In this document: positions 55,085 to 64,000 of the stretch, piece after piece | Layout: each line of letters opens with the position of its first letter | Position numbering within the stretch: the first letter of the stretch is position 1 | Assembly: GCA_902618535.1 (NCBI GenBank) | Contig: CACNAV010000006.1 | Coordinates: 1-64,000, forward strand | Reading direction: 5' to 3' | DNA length: 64,000 bases | DNA from: an uncultured Alphaproteobacteria bacterium | GTDB lineage: Bacteria; Pseudomonadota; Alphaproteobacteria; Methylaequorales; Methylaequoraceae | Notes under the pieces: generated by a model | The model's input: the letters and a program-made list of their open reading frames with translations, nothing else | The model's database searches: none | Told to the model about the DNA's origin: nothing | Program-made: the position numbers and the translations under genes

Positions 55085-56449
55085 TTAGTTCCAGTTGGTT
55101 GTTATTTTTTTTAGTGTTACCTCTTTACCAATAACTTTCATTATTTTGGTTAAAGATGGTCCATTCATAGTTCCTAATAACACTAATCTTAATGGCTGAC
55201 CTAAGTCTTTAAATTTTAAATTCATATTTTTTATAATATCCTTTATAGCATTTTCTAATATATAATCATCCCAAGACTCTATAAAAGATAATTTATCAAG
55301 AAGATTATTTTTTAAATTAACAGAATCATTTAAGATTTTTTTTTCAACTTTTGAGTAAGAAAAAACTTCTTTATTTATTGAATCAATATAATTTATAAGT
55401 TCATTCAATGTATTTGATCTTTCTTTAAAAATATTTATTAAATCTTTGATCTTAGAAATAGTTTCTTCTGAATTTTTAATTTTTAAAAAAGCTTGGTTTT
55501 TTTTAATTTCATCAAGAATAAAACCATCATTTTTATTTTTAATATAAAAATTGTTCAGAAAAAGGATCTTTTTTTCATCCAGTTTAGATGGAGATTTTCC
55601 TATTTTATCTATTTTAAAATTCTTTATAGCATCATCTAATGAAATAATTTCTTTATCTCCATAGGACCAACCCAATCTTAAAAGGTAATTTATCATAGCT
55701 TCTGGTAAGAAACCCTCATTTTTGTAATCTTCAATTGATAAAGCGTTATGTCTTTTGGAAAGTTTCTCATTATTTTCATTGTGTATTAATGGTATATGCG
55801 AAAATGTTGGAAAATAGTTCAAGTAATTAAAAATTATCATCTGTCTAAAAGAGTTGGTCAAATGATCATCACCACGAATTATATCAGTAATTGACATCAA
55901 AAAATCATCAACAGCTGAAGATAGAAGAAATGTGGGTGAACCGTCTGATCTCATTATTACAAAATCATCAAGCTCCTTATTTTCAACAGTAACTATTCCT
56001 TGAATCTTGTCATTTATGGTAGTTTGTCCGTTTAATGGTGATTTTATCCTAACACAAAATGGAGTATTTTTGGGATGATCAAATTTATTCCTCCATTTAC
56101 TCTTTAACTTTTTATTATTTTTTTTTAATTCAAGGATCTCTTCGTCAGTATGAAAACATTTATAAGCACAATTATTTTCAATTAATTGATTTATGATTTT
56201 TTGGTGTTCTTTAATTTTTTTACTCTGGTAGATAATTTGATCATCATGTTTAAGGCCTAGCCATTCAAGCCCTTTCAAGATTGAATCTATAGATTCTTTT
56301 TTATTTCTTGTATGATCAGTATCTTCGATTCTAATCCTAAATTTTCCTCCGGTAGATTTAGCATGAAGAAAATTGAATAGAGCTGTTCTTATTCCACCAA
56401 GATGAAGAAGGCCTGTTGGCGATGGAGCAAATCTAGTTATTGTTTCCAT
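55085..56449 (-). CDS. gltX: Glutamyl-tRNA synthetase
   Basis: Class I synthetase of 454 residues. The HIGH-like motif is in [22 protein letters not shown] (7-28), followed by [11 protein letters not shown], and KMSKS-like KLSKRHN (about 231-237). No zinc-binding cysteine cluster is obvious in the middle region ([10 protein letters not shown] gives only scattered Cys). Alphaproteobacteria often carry two gltX genes and one charges tRNA-Gln with Glu; whether this copy is discriminating cannot be judged here. Three bases follow lexA. Confidence 0.95.
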   Translation of the reverse strand: METITRFAPSPTGLLHLGGIRTALFNFLHAKSTGGKFRIRIEDTDHTRNKKESIDSILKGLEWLGLKHDDQIIYQSKKIKEHQKIINQLIENNCAYKCFHTDEEILELKKNNKKLKSKWRNKFDHPKNTPFCVRIKSPLNGQTTINDKIQGIVTVENKELDDFVIMRSDGSPTFLLSSAVDDFLMSITDIIRGDDHLTNSFRQMIIFNYLNYFPTFSHIPLIHNENNEKLSKRHNALSIEDYKNEGFLPEAMINYLLRLGWSYGDKEIISLDDAIKNFKIDKIGKSPSKLDEKKILFLNNFYIKNKNDGFILDEIKKNQAFLKIKNSEETISKIKDLINIFKERSNTLNELINYIDSINKEVFSYSKVEKKILNDSVNLKNNLLDKLSFIESWDDYILENAIKDIIKNMNLKFKDLGQPLRLVLLGTMNGPSLTKIMKVIGKEVTLKKITTNWN

Positions 56450-56452
56450 TTT

Positions 56453-57055
56453 TTAGAATTTTCTTATCAATCCTACCAACTTACCCTGTATTTTCACTCT
56501 ATCTTCCCCAAATAGTCTTATCTTATAATTTTTATTAGCAGGTTCAAGAGCTATAGAATTTTTGAAAGATCTAAATCTCTTAAGAGTTACTTCATTTTGG
56601 TCTATCAAAGCTACTATTATATCCCCAGAATTAGCAGCTTCCGTTTTTCTTATAATTACTATGTCACCATCAAAGATTCCAGCATCGACCATTGAATCCC
56701 CTGAAACTTCAAGGCTAAAATGTTCGTCTTTATTGTTAATTAGATAATTAGGTACCGAAATCTGTTCAAAGCTTCCTGTTATTGCTTCAATTGGGTTTCC
56801 AGCGGCAATCCTTCCAAGAAATGGAAGGTTTTTTTCATTTTCATTTACACTTGAATTTATACTTAGTGCCCTTGCTTTATGAGGGAGCCTATTAACATAA
56901 CCTTTTTCTTCTAAACTTGATAAAAGTTTGTGAATCCCTGATTTTGATTTAATTTTTAAAAAATCTCTCATTTCATCAAAAGTAGGGTAAACATTATTTT
57001 CATTATAATAATCGACTAAAAAATCTAATAATTTTTTTTGTTTAAAAGTTAACAT
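56453..57055 (-). CDS. lexA: SOS repressor LexA
   Basis: 200 residues. Winged-helix domain 1-65 with the recognition region SKSGIHKLLSSLEEKGYV, linker, then the S24 self-cleaving domain: scissile Ala85-Gly86 in RIAAGNP, catalytic Ser121 in VSGDSMVDAGI and Lys159 in VTLKRF. The regular alphaproteobacterial length is somewhat larger; the linker is short. An operator of the alphaproteobacterial type overlaps its promoter, consistent with autoregulation. Confidence 0.97.
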   Translation of the reverse strand: MLTFKQKKLLDFLVDYYNENNVYPTFDEMRDFLKIKSKSGIHKLLSSLEEKGYVNRLPHKARALSINSSVNENEKNLPFLGRIAAGNPIEAITGSFEQISVPNYLINNKDEHFSLEVSGDSMVDAGIFDGDIVIIRKTEAANSGDIIVALIDQNEVTLKRFRSFKNSIALEPANKNYKIRLFGEDRVKIQGKLVGLIRKF

Positions 57056-57062
57056 TATAAAT

Positions 57063-57091
57063 GTTCTACATAAGTTCTACTAATTAGTCAA
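57063..57091 (-). promoter_or_regulatory. lexA promoter with overlapping LexA (SOS) operator
   Basis: On the minus strand TTGACT (57091-57086), a 17-base spacer and TAGAAC (57068-57063) form a promoter seven bases from the lexA start. GTTC-7-GTTC (57063-57077 on the plus strand; 57063-57066 and 57074-57077) is the direct-repeat operator known for alphaproteobacterial LexA; the repeat extends to GTTCTAC twice. It covers the -10 box, so bound LexA would block transcription. The -35 begins two bases after the moeA stop. Confidence 0.8.
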
Positions 57092-57092
57092 G

Positions 57093-58295
57093 TTATATAT
57101 TATTTCTGACTATATTTTCATACAAAAGTACATCACATTCTGTTCCTTTTATTAAATTCTTTTCGTAGGGTTTTCTGATAAGAATACCATTTGATTCACT
57201 TAAAATTTTCATTTGTGCACTATCTTGTTTTGAAAAAACATTAAAAAAATTAGGCTTATTTTTTATTTTTTTTATCCTTAAGAAGGTTGTTAAATGTTTA
57301 TTTGTTTTTAAATTATTATTTAAAATAAGTTTTGTTTTTGTAATTTTAAGATAGTCGCTACCATAAAAACAATTAATAAATTTAGAAAAAAAAAAAACTA
57401 ATGATGTGAAACATGAAACAGGATTACCTGGTAAACCCAAAAAATATCTATTTTTTGAAAATTTTCCAAATGTTGTTGGTTTTCCTGGTTTAATCGAGAC
57501 TCTATCGAACAAAATTTTCATTTTCAGATTACATAGGACTTTTTTTACTAAATCATATTTTCCTCGTGAAATACCTCCTGATGTAATGAGAATATCAAAA
57601 TCTCTAAGTTTCTTAATTAATTTTTCTAATTCCTCAATTTTGTCCTTTACAATATAAATATTCTTAAGACTACCTCCAAAATCATTAACTATTTTTTTTA
57701 TCATTATTTGATTTGTTGATATCACCAATGGCTTTTCTTTATCAGATGATATAAGTTCGTCTCCAGTCATAATTACTATTACATTTGGTTTTTTGATAAC
57801 TTCTATTTTGTTTATTCTCATAGCTGCAGCAAGAGCAATTGTTCTGCAGTTCATTTTTGTATTTTTGCTAAGACATAATTCTTTTTTTTTAAAGTCACTT
57901 CCCTTAATTCTAATAAAATTCTGAATCTTTCTATCTTTAATTATTAATTTATTTTTAGAAATTAAAAATTGTTCTTTTGGAATTATTACTTTGTTTTTAC
58001 CTGGAACAATTCCTCCAGTAAAAATTAATTTTGTTTGGCCTTTGTTAAAGTCATTAGTAAAAGTGTCTCCAGCTTTTATTTCACCAATAATTTCAATTTC
58101 CTTCAAATTTAAATCTGATTTAAATATTACTGCTCCATCCATTGAGGAGAGATTTTCTCTTGGATAATCACACTTCGAATACAAATCGGAAGCAAGAATT
58201 CTTCCAAAGCTCTCGTTAATGTCAATAAATTCAGACTTTAAAGATTTTAGTACGCATTTCTTTATCAAGTTTAGTGAACTATCAAAACTAATCAT
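57093..58295 (-). CDS. moeA: Molybdopterin molybdenumtransferase
   Basis: Inserts molybdate into adenylylated molybdopterin, 400 residues from ATG 58295. This start overlaps moaC by eight bases and gives MISFDSSLNLIKKC; an upstream in-frame start would add only residues inside moaC. MoeA motifs: YPRENLSSMDGAVI, IFTGGIVPGKNKVIIPKE, VIMTGDELIS, ILITSGGISRGKYD and FGLPGNPVSCF-like FLGLPGNPVSCFTSL. Supplies cofactor for the SoxC-like enzyme. Confidence 0.95.
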   Translation of the reverse strand: MISFDSSLNLIKKCVLKSLKSEFIDINESFGRILASDLYSKCDYPRENLSSMDGAVIFKSDLNLKEIEIIGEIKAGDTFTNDFNKGQTKLIFTGGIVPGKNKVIIPKEQFLISKNKLIIKDRKIQNFIRIKGSDFKKKELCLSKNTKMNCRTIALAAAMRINKIEVIKKPNVIVIMTGDELISSDKEKPLVISTNQIMIKKIVNDFGGSLKNIYIVKDKIEELEKLIKKLRDFDILITSGGISRGKYDLVKKVLCNLKMKILFDRVSIKPGKPTTFGKFSKNRYFLGLPGNPVSCFTSLVFFFSKFINCFYGSDYLKITKTKLILNNNLKTNKHLTTFLRIKKIKNKPNFFNVFSKQDSAQMKILSESNGILIRKPYEKNLIKGTECDVLLYENIVRNNI

Positions 58296-58758
58296 TTTCA
58301 AAAGTACCAGATTTGCCACCTTTTTTAAATAAAAGTTTAAGCTCAGTCATAACTATTTTTTTATCCAATGATTTACACATATCGTAGATCACTAACCCTG
58401 CAACTGAACAGGCAGTTAAGGCCTCCATTTCAACACCTGTAGAAAATTGAGTCTTAACTTCAGATAATATTTCAATACTTAAAGTTGTTTTATCAATTTT
58501 AAAGTCAATATCAATATAAGTTATTGGCAAATTATGACACAAGGGGATTAATTCTGACGTTTTTTTAGCTGCAAAAATTCCTGCTGACCTAGCGGTATTA
58601 TATATTTCACCTTTAGGTGAATTACTATTAAGAATTTTTTTAAAAGATTTTTCTGAAAAATTTATTGTAAGTTTAGCTCTGGCTGTTCTGTTAGTTAATT
58701 TTTTTTTGGATATATCAACCATTGAAACTTTATTTTTTTTTAGGTGCGAAAATTTCAT
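58288..58758 (-). CDS. moaC: Cyclic pyranopterin monophosphate synthase
   Basis: 156 residues, full length. Active-site blocks IPLCHNLPITYIDIDF (about 72-87), GVEMEALTACSVAGLVIYDMCKSLDK (about 109-134) and the ending KLLFKKGGKSG. Converts the MoaA product to precursor Z. Overlaps trpC by four bases and moeA by eight. Confidence 0.97.
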   Translation of the reverse strand: MKFSHLKKNKVSMVDISKKKLTNRTARAKLTINFSEKSFKKILNSNSPKGEIYNTARSAGIFAAKKTSELIPLCHNLPITYIDIDFKIDKTTLSIEILSEVKTQFSTGVEMEALTACSVAGLVIYDMCKSLDKKIVMTELKLLFKKGGKSGTFEND

Positions 58759-59522
58759 CTTTTAATTATTTTTTGTGTTTCCTCATAAATATTATTAGAT
58801 CTCATTAAACTTTCCCCGATCAAAAAAGCATCGGCCCCACTTTTAGTGAATTTTTTTAAGTCATCATTACAGGTTAATCCACTTTCACAAATTTTAATAG
58901 TTTTCTGAGGTATTTTGCTTGATAGTAAGTGGAATGTATTCTTATCAATATTTAATGTTTTTAAATTTCTATTATTAACCCCAATACAATTTACTTCTAA
59001 TTTAATGGCACGTAATAACTCTTCCTCATCATGTACTTCACATATTACATCCATTTCAAGTTTGTTGGATAGATTATAAAAATTTTTAAGTTGTTTATCA
59101 TTTAGGATTGCTAAAATCAGTAAAATACAGTCAGCACCTGCATAGTAACTTTCAAAGATTTGCCATTCATCAATAATAAAATCTTTTCTTAAAATTGGAA
59201 TATTTACAGATTTTTTTATTTGTGAAATGTAATTGATATTTCCACCAAAGTAGTTTTTTTCTGTTAATACAGAGAGACATTTTGCACCAGCTTTCTCATA
59301 ATCTATAGCAATTTTAATAGGATCAAAATTTTTACAAATCAACCCCTTACTTGGTGAGCTTTTTTTAACTTCTGCAATTAAGTTAAAGTTATTTTTGTCC
59401 TTTAAAACTAAATTTTTCAGAAATTCTCTTGTTTGTATTTTTTTTTTGGAGGGTTTAAATTTTTTTTTTAAAAGATTAATTTCTTTCTTTTTAAGTTGAC
59501 ATATTTTGTCTAGAATATTCAT
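58755..59522 (-). CDS. trpC: Indole-3-glycerol phosphate synthase
   Basis: TIM-barrel of 255 residues: LIAEVKKSSPSKGLI (about 49-63), LSVLTEKNYFGG, LRKDFIIDEWQIFESYYAGADCILLI, IGVNNRNLKTL and ICESGLTCNDDL. No fused trpF. It follows trpD by one base and is coupled to moaC by a four-base overlap. Confidence 0.97.
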   Translation of the reverse strand: MNILDKICQLKKKEINLLKKKFKPSKKKIQTREFLKNLVLKDKNNFNLIAEVKKSSPSKGLICKNFDPIKIAIDYEKAGAKCLSVLTEKNYFGGNINYISQIKKSVNIPILRKDFIIDEWQIFESYYAGADCILLILAILNDKQLKNFYNLSNKLEMDVICEVHDEEELLRAIKLEVNCIGVNNRNLKTLNIDKNTFHLLSSKIPQKTIKICESGLTCNDDLKKFTKSGADAFLIGESLMRSNNIYEETQKIIKR

Positions 59523-59523
59523 T

Positions 59524-60522
59524 CTAAGTTGTAATTAGTGAATTTAATTTTTTAAGCCCTAGGCCATTATCAATATTTACGGTTGCTTTATTAATACCTT
59601 CTTGTATATTCTTAACTTTATCGCATATAACTAGTCCCGCAGCGGTATTTAATACGACATTATCTCTTATCGCACCACTTTCACCTTCAAAGAGACGTCT
59701 CATAATAAATGCATTTTCTTCAGGAGTTCCACCTTTTAATTCATATTCTTTTCTTATTTTAAAACCAATCTCTTTGGGGTCAAGTATCTTAACTTTGCTG
59801 TAATTGTTTTTTTTTACTTCAATAATATAATTTTTTGAGGTCGTGGTTAATTCATCATACCCTTTTTCCCCAAAAACAACCCAAGATTTTTTTAAATCCA
59901 TTTTACTTAAACACTTAGCATGAGTAAGCAAATTTTCATAATTACTAACACCTAAAAGTTGATAATGTAATTTCAATGGATTTAAAAGAGGACCCAAAAG
60001 ATTAAAAATTGTTTTAAAGGGTAAAGATTTTCTAACCTCTGCAACTTGTTTTAATGAACCGTGAAAATTTGGTGCAAACAAAAAACATATACCATTAGTT
60101 TTTAGATTTTTTTTTATGTGACTTAATTCAGATGATATATTAACACCTAATGATTCCAAAACATCAAAACTTCCTGATTTTGAAGTCACACTTCTATTTC
60201 CATGTTTAGAAATCTTAATATCAAAAGTAGACAGAAGGATTGAGGTTGCTGTTGAAAAATTAAAACTTCCTTTGTTGTCTCCACCTGTGCCACAAGTATC
60301 CATCAATTTATCTTTAATATTAATTTTTTTACATTTTTTTTTTAAGTAATTAGTAAACGCATATATTTCGTTAAAAGATTCTTTCTTTTTATGTAGTAAA
60401 GATAAAATTGATGATAATTGAATATTGCTAATTTTTGAATTGAAAATACTTTCTACTAAAAAACTTGCCTCAGAGTAAGAAAGATCTTTTTCTTTTAAAA
60501 GACTACTAAAAATTGTTTCCAT
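59524..60522 (-). CDS. trpD: Anthranilate phosphoribosyltransferase
   Basis: 332 residues. DTCGTGGDNKGSFNFSTATSI (about 75-95) is the PRPP loop, KHGNRSVTSKSGSFDVLESLG (about 104-124) and NLLGPLLNPL follow. Uses anthranilate from TrpEG. Confidence 0.97.
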   Translation of the reverse strand: METIFSSLLKEKDLSYSEASFLVESIFNSKISNIQLSSILSLLHKKKESFNEIYAFTNYLKKKCKKINIKDKLMDTCGTGGDNKGSFNFSTATSILLSTFDIKISKHGNRSVTSKSGSFDVLESLGVNISSELSHIKKNLKTNGICFLFAPNFHGSLKQVAEVRKSLPFKTIFNLLGPLLNPLKLHYQLLGVSNYENLLTHAKCLSKMDLKKSWVVFGEKGYDELTTTSKNYIIEVKKNNYSKVKILDPKEIGFKIRKEYELKGGTPEENAFIMRRLFEGESGAIRDNVVLNTAAGLVICDKVKNIQEGINKATVNIDNGLGLKKLNSLITT

Positions 60523-60541
60523 ATTAAGTCTCCACTATTAA

Positions 60542-61123
60542 TTATTTATTTTTTAAGTTTAGAAAATTTTTTAATAACTGATGTCCAGAATCTGTGGCGA
60601 TACTTTCTGGGTGAAATTGAACCCCAAAAATTGGAATCTTGTTATGTTCAATTGCCATAACGGTCCCATCTTCAATTTTTGCGGTCACATTAAAATTTTT
60701 AGGAATACTATTTCTTTTTACAATAAGTGAGTGATATCTAGTGGCATTAAATGGGTTTTTTATATTCCTAAAGAGCTTAGTATTTTTATGATAAATTTTA
60801 CTCACCTTTCCATGTACAGGCTTGCCGCTTTGTAAGACAGTTCCCCCAAATGCTTCTGCTATTGCTTGGTGACCAAGACAAACACCTAGCATTGGAGTTG
60901 GTTTAATTAATTCTGAATTTTTTTTTATTAATTCCAAACAAATTCCAGAGTTTTTTGGTGAGCTAGGTCCAGGTGAAATTACAAGAAAATCTGGTTTAAA
61001 TTTAAATATTTTTTCAACAGAAATTTCATCATTTCTAAAAACTTTTACGGATTGACCTATCTCTTCAAAATAGTGTACTAAATTATAAGTAAAGCTATCG
61101 TAGTTATCTATAAGAATAAGCAT
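60542..61123 (-). CDS. trpG: Anthranilate synthase glutaminase subunit
   Basis: Class I glutamine amidotransferase, 193 residues. Nucleophile Cys in GVCLGHQAIAEAFGG (about 79-93), oxyanion region VISPGPSSPKNSGI, catalytic His/Glu in VQFHPESIATDSG (about 168-180). Overlaps trpE by one base; delivers ammonia to TrpE. Confidence 0.96.
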   Translation of the reverse strand: MLILIDNYDSFTYNLVHYFEEIGQSVKVFRNDEISVEKIFKFKPDFLVISPGPSSPKNSGICLELIKKNSELIKPTPMLGVCLGHQAIAEAFGGTVLQSGKPVHGKVSKIYHKNTKLFRNIKNPFNATRYHSLIVKRNSIPKNFNVTAKIEDGTVMAIEHNKIPIFGVQFHPESIATDSGHQLLKNFLNLKNK

Positions 61124-62622
61124 TATTTTAGATTATCCGCATATTTGCATGCTGTTAATATTGCTAAGGCTTTATTTTCAGTCTCCTTAAACTCGTTTAG
61201 AGGTTTGCTGTCAGCAACAATACCTGCACCTGCTTGTACATATATTTGATTTTCTTTTATAAGTGCAGTTCTTAGTGCGATACAAGTATTAATATTTCCA
61301 TTGTTTGAAATATATCCAACTGAACCAGCGTAAATGTTTCTTTTATTTTTTTCTAATTCCTCGATAATTTCAATTGCCCTTATTTTGGGAGCTCCTGTAA
61401 CTGTTCCAGCAGGAAATCCACTAAATAAAACATCAGTGCTTTTTTTTTTTTTGTTAATTTTTCCTTCGATATTTGAGACAATATGCATTACATGTGAGAA
61501 ATATTCAATATACATTTTGCTGGTAACCTCAACTGTTCCAGACTCGGTAACTCTACTGATATCATTTCTTCCCAAATCTAGTAACATTAAATGCTCAGCT
61601 ATTTCTTTAGGATCACTGAGTAAGTCTCTTTCCAGTTTTTTATCCTCTTGTTTTGTCTTACCTCTTTTTCTAGTTCCAGCTATTGGTCTAATTGTAACTT
61701 TATCACCTTCAAGTTTAATCAAAATTTCTGGGCTCGAACCAACAATATCAAAATTTTTAAAGTTCATGAAAAATAAGTATGGTGAGGGATTCAAGTGCCT
61801 TAATGCTCTGTAAATTGAAACGGGGCTAGAATTTATTTTTGCTTTAAAAAGTCTCGATAAAACAACTTGAAAAATTTCACCTTCAAAAATGTATTTTTTG
61901 GCTTTCTCAACTATTTTTTTGAATTCTGAATAAGTTGTATTAGATTTTACATTTTTAAAAATGTTTACTTTACTACTTAAGTTGTGGAGATTTAGGTTAT
62001 TCTTATTAAGAGGTCTAGCTATTTTTTGAATTAAATTATAAATTTCTGATTTGGCTAATTTAAATGTTTCTAATGCATTTTTTTTGCTGGGAGAGATAAT
62101 CTTACTTATATAAAGTTTATCATTAACATTATCAAAAACTAATGTTAAAGATGGTCTTATGAAAATTGATTCAGGTAAATTAAGCTTATCCTTTTTAATC
62201 ATTTCAACTTTTTCAAAGTATTTTATCATTTCGTAACCAAGGTATCCAAATAAACCACAAGCGATAGAGGGTAAGTTATGTGGAATTTTTAATTTATTCT
62301 TCTCAATAATTTTTCTTAAACTATCGAGTGGATCAGAATTTATTTTGGTTCTAATTATATTTTCATTTGACTTCTTAATTTTAGATATACCATTTTTACA
62401 TTCCCAAATTAAATCTGGTTTGAGGCCAATCACAGAATACCTCCCTTTTTGACTTCCTCTTTCTACAGATTCAAACAAGAATAAGTATTTTTCTTTTTCA
62501 AGTTTTAGTAGTGAGGATATTGGGGTGTGAACATCAGCAGCAAATGACGTGAATAAAACTTGTTTAACTCCTGAATCATACTTCTCTTTAAACAGTTTAA
62601 GATCAGGTTTTAATATATCCAT
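61123..62622 (-). CDS. trpE: Anthranilate synthase component I
   Basis: 499 residues. The N-terminal feedback-site region has FLFESVERGSQKGRYSVIG, and the chorismate domain has FQVVLSRLFKA, SPYLFFMNF, VGSSPEILIKLEGDKVTIRPIAGTRKRG, LDLGRNDISRVTESGTVEVTSKMYIEYFSHVMHIVSNIEG and FPAGTVTGAPKIRAIEIIEELE. Starts six bases after ppiD, so there is no room for a leader peptide attenuator. Confidence 0.97.
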   Translation of the reverse strand: MDILKPDLKLFKEKYDSGVKQVLFTSFAADVHTPISSLLKLEKEKYLFLFESVERGSQKGRYSVIGLKPDLIWECKNGISKIKKSNENIIRTKINSDPLDSLRKIIEKNKLKIPHNLPSIACGLFGYLGYEMIKYFEKVEMIKKDKLNLPESIFIRPSLTLVFDNVNDKLYISKIISPSKKNALETFKLAKSEIYNLIQKIARPLNKNNLNLHNLSSKVNIFKNVKSNTTYSEFKKIVEKAKKYIFEGEIFQVVLSRLFKAKINSSPVSIYRALRHLNPSPYLFFMNFKNFDIVGSSPEILIKLEGDKVTIRPIAGTRKRGKTKQEDKKLERDLLSDPKEIAEHLMLLDLGRNDISRVTESGTVEVTSKMYIEYFSHVMHIVSNIEGKINKKKKSTDVLFSGFPAGTVTGAPKIRAIEIIEELEKNKRNIYAGSVGYISNNGNINTCIALRTALIKENQIYVQAGAGIVADSKPLNEFKETENKALAILTACKYADNLK

Positions 62623-62628
62623 AGAAAT

Positions 62629-64000
62629 TTAGTTTAATTGATCAATTACATCGTCATTAATTGTAATTTTATATTTTTTTCTCAAAGCTTCAGAAAATTG
62701 GGCCAAAAGATCTATGGTTATGTCATCTTTAACTCTAGTGCTGAATTCTTCTAATTCTTTTTTATTTTTAACTAGGCTATCTATAATTTCTACAGTTTGA
62801 GCAATAATGATTTCATTAGGCCCTCTTGTTTCTATATTTACGTCAAACAATTCTGAATCAAATATTTTGCTAATAAGTGGGATTGGTAGGTCACTGCTAT
62901 CTGGAAGAATCCTAGTAAATGGTTGAACCCCTTTTATTTCAAGTTTATTTTTTTTTGCCATAAGTCTAAAGTCTTTATCATTTTTAATTGATCTTTGTAT
63001 TTCATCTGCTCTTTTCATTGCATTTTCTTTTTTTAACTTATTTGATAATTCTTTTTTGACCGCCTCTAAAGATTCTTCGAGGGTGAGTTGTTTTGGTTCA
63101 ACTATCTTTGTAACAATACTTATTGCGAGACCTTCATCTTTATCAATATTAATTATATTTCCTTCCTCATTCAAACTTTGGTTAAAAATTGTTCTCAGAA
63201 TTCTTTCGTCTTGAAATTCAGTATTTACTTTGCCGGTTTTATCATTACCTGATCTGTCTATCATTTCAGCTTTGATTAAAGTGACATCTAGAGTTTCTGA
63301 TATTTCTTCAAATGTGCTGCCAGAGGATAGAAGATCTTCTAATTCATCTTGTAAATCGAAAACAGCCTCTTTTCCTTTATCGAGTAAAATCTCATTCTTA
63401 AAGTTATTTTTAACTTCCTCATAAGTAATTTCATTTTTGTCTTTTTTATCGATTAGTTTAACTATATGCCATCCAAAAGTACTTTCGATAGGTTTCGAAA
63501 TTTCATTCTTTTTTAAATTAAAAACGACATCAACAATCTGATCAGGTAACTCATTTCTGGTGTTCCAGCCAAGATCTATGTCGGCTTCAGTAAGATTTGC
63601 TTTAGTTTTTGCAATTTTTGTAAAATCATTTTTTTTCAAGTCAATAAATATTGAATTTGCTTTTCCTTCATCTTGAATTAATATTTGTTTGAGATACCTC
63701 TGTTCTGGTTCTATTAATGATTCTTTTCTTTCTTCATACAATAATAGAACTTCATCCTCTGTAACTGTTGACTTCGTTGCATATTTTTTTGCGTCAAGTA
63801 AAAGAGTTTTAGCACTTCTAAATTCAGGTGAAAGGAAAGTTTTTTTGTTGTCTTCATAATATTTTTTTATATCGTCTTTTTTAATCTTTCCAATTTTTTC
63901 TTTTTGTGAGTCAATAACTACATAATCAACAGCTCTCTCTTGTAAATTGTATTCACCCAGTTTATTTTCTATAACTTTAGGTATTATTAAACTGGACCTA
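62629..64000 (-). CDS. ppiD: Periplasmic peptidyl-prolyl isomerase/chaperone PpiD (partial)
   Basis: The frame is open through the right edge (about 457 codons to the stop at 62629); the membrane anchor and first part of the SurA-like N domain lie outside. Visible: the end of the chaperone helix region (GKIKKDDIKKYYEDNKKTF, SPEFRSAKTLLLDAKKY), a parvulin domain (RYLKQILIQDEGKANSIFIDLKKNDFTKIAKTKANLTEADIDLGWNTRNELPDQIVDVVFNLKKNEISKPIESTFGWHIVKLID, recognised by LGW and FGWHIVKL), and a C-terminal SurA-like helical tail. The ppiD-trpE adjacency is typical of alphaproteobacteria. Confidence 0.92.
   Translation of the reverse strand, partial: RSSLIIPKVIENKLGEYNLQERAVDYVVIDSQKEKIGKIKKDDIKKYYEDNKKTFLSPEFRSAKTLLLDAKKYATKSTVTEDEVLLLYEERKESLIEPEQRYLKQILIQDEGKANSIFIDLKKNDFTKIAKTKANLTEADIDLGWNTRNELPDQIVDVVFNLKKNEISKPIESTFGWHIVKLIDKKDKNEITYEEVKNNFKNEILLDKGKEAVFDLQDELEDLLSSGSTFEEISETLDVTLIKAEMIDRSGNDKTGKVNTEFQDERILRTIFNQSLNEEGNIINIDKDEGLAISIVTKIVEPKQLTLEESLEAVKKELSNKLKKENAMKRADEIQRSIKNDKDFRLMAKKNKLEIKGVQPFTRILPDSSDLPIPLISKIFDSELFDVNIETRGPNEIIIAQTVEIIDSLVKNKKELEEFSTRVKDDITIDLLAQFSEALRKKYKITINDDVIDQLN

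Noticed and set aside
61334-61813. Plus-strand 159-codon frame
   Set aside because: Antisense to the conserved chorismate-binding domain of trpE.
62600-62700. trp attenuator or leader peptide before trpE
   Set aside because: Only six bases separate ppiD and trpE, and no Trp-codon-rich short frame is present.
1-64000. CRISPR arrays, insertion sequences, prophage or integrase genes
   Set aside because: No repeat-spacer periodicity, transposase, integrase or phage-like gene was seen; the order is conserved backbone throughout most of the window.

Overview
The window is a gene-dense, strongly AT-rich chromosomal segment of an alphaproteobacterium. Gene content and order are the classic alphaproteobacterial backbone: tig-clpP-clpX-lon-hup, nuoA-N-birA-coaX-rnj-mce-DUF1467-proS-lolC-lolD-dnaE, rpsB-tsf-pyrH-frr-uppS-cdsA-dxr-rseP-bamA-ompH-lpxD-fabZ-lpxA-lpxI-lpxB, and (minus strand) ppiD-trpE-trpG-trpD-trpC-moaC-moeA-lexA-gltX-gltA. 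Very low GC, tiny or absent intergenic gaps, many Lys/Asn/Ile codons, TTG starts and a lone sulfite/sulfur dehydrogenase pair suggest a streamlined marine lineage of the SAR11/HIMB59/AEGEAN-169 kind; the exact clade cannot be read from the sequence alone.

Layout. 1-6.1 kb is the accessory part: a photolyase/cryptochrome-like flavoprotein without its N-terminal antenna domain (cut by the left edge), two very small membrane or secreted proteins, a SAM methyltransferase, trmL, a 61-aa orphan, a soxC-soxD-like sulfur dehydrogenase pair, and an orphan secreted protein with bioB. 6.1-15.7 kb holds nnr, tRNA-Leu(TAG), the trigger factor/Clp/Lon/HU proteostasis block, a family 5 uracil-DNA glycosylase, tRNA-Val(TAC), tRNA-Asp(GTC) and an orphan secreted protein. 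15.8-39.9 kb is one 24-kb co-directional run of 23 genes (complex I through dnaE) with no gap larger than about 15 bases. 40.0-53.7 kb is a second co-directional run running from translation (rpsB, tsf, frr) through isoprenoid and phospholipid precursors (uppS, cdsA, dxr) to outer-membrane assembly and lipid A (rseP, bamA, ompH, lpxD, fabZ, lpxA, lpxI, lpxB). 53.7-64 kb is a convergent minus-strand run: ppiD (cut by the right edge), tryptophan synthesis, molybdenum cofactor synthesis, then lexA-gltX-gltA from an SOS-type promoter.

How the parts connect. moaC and moeA make the cofactor that the SoxC-like enzyme needs; its electrons would leave through the adjacent c-type cytochrome. bioB and birA make and attach biotin. 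mce implies propionyl/methylmalonyl-CoA metabolism feeding succinyl-CoA to the TCA cycle, which gltA starts. Regulatory sites supported by sequence are a LexA operator overlapping the lexA promoter, a consensus promoter for hup, a promoter for the 53-aa secreted protein and photolyase, a stem that would bury the rpsB ribosome binding site, and a perfect 20-bp direct repeat ahead of nuoA. No insertion sequence, prophage, CRISPR array or replication origin was seen, and no stretch over 300 bases lacks a gene; the longest RNA/protein-free gaps are about 110 bases.
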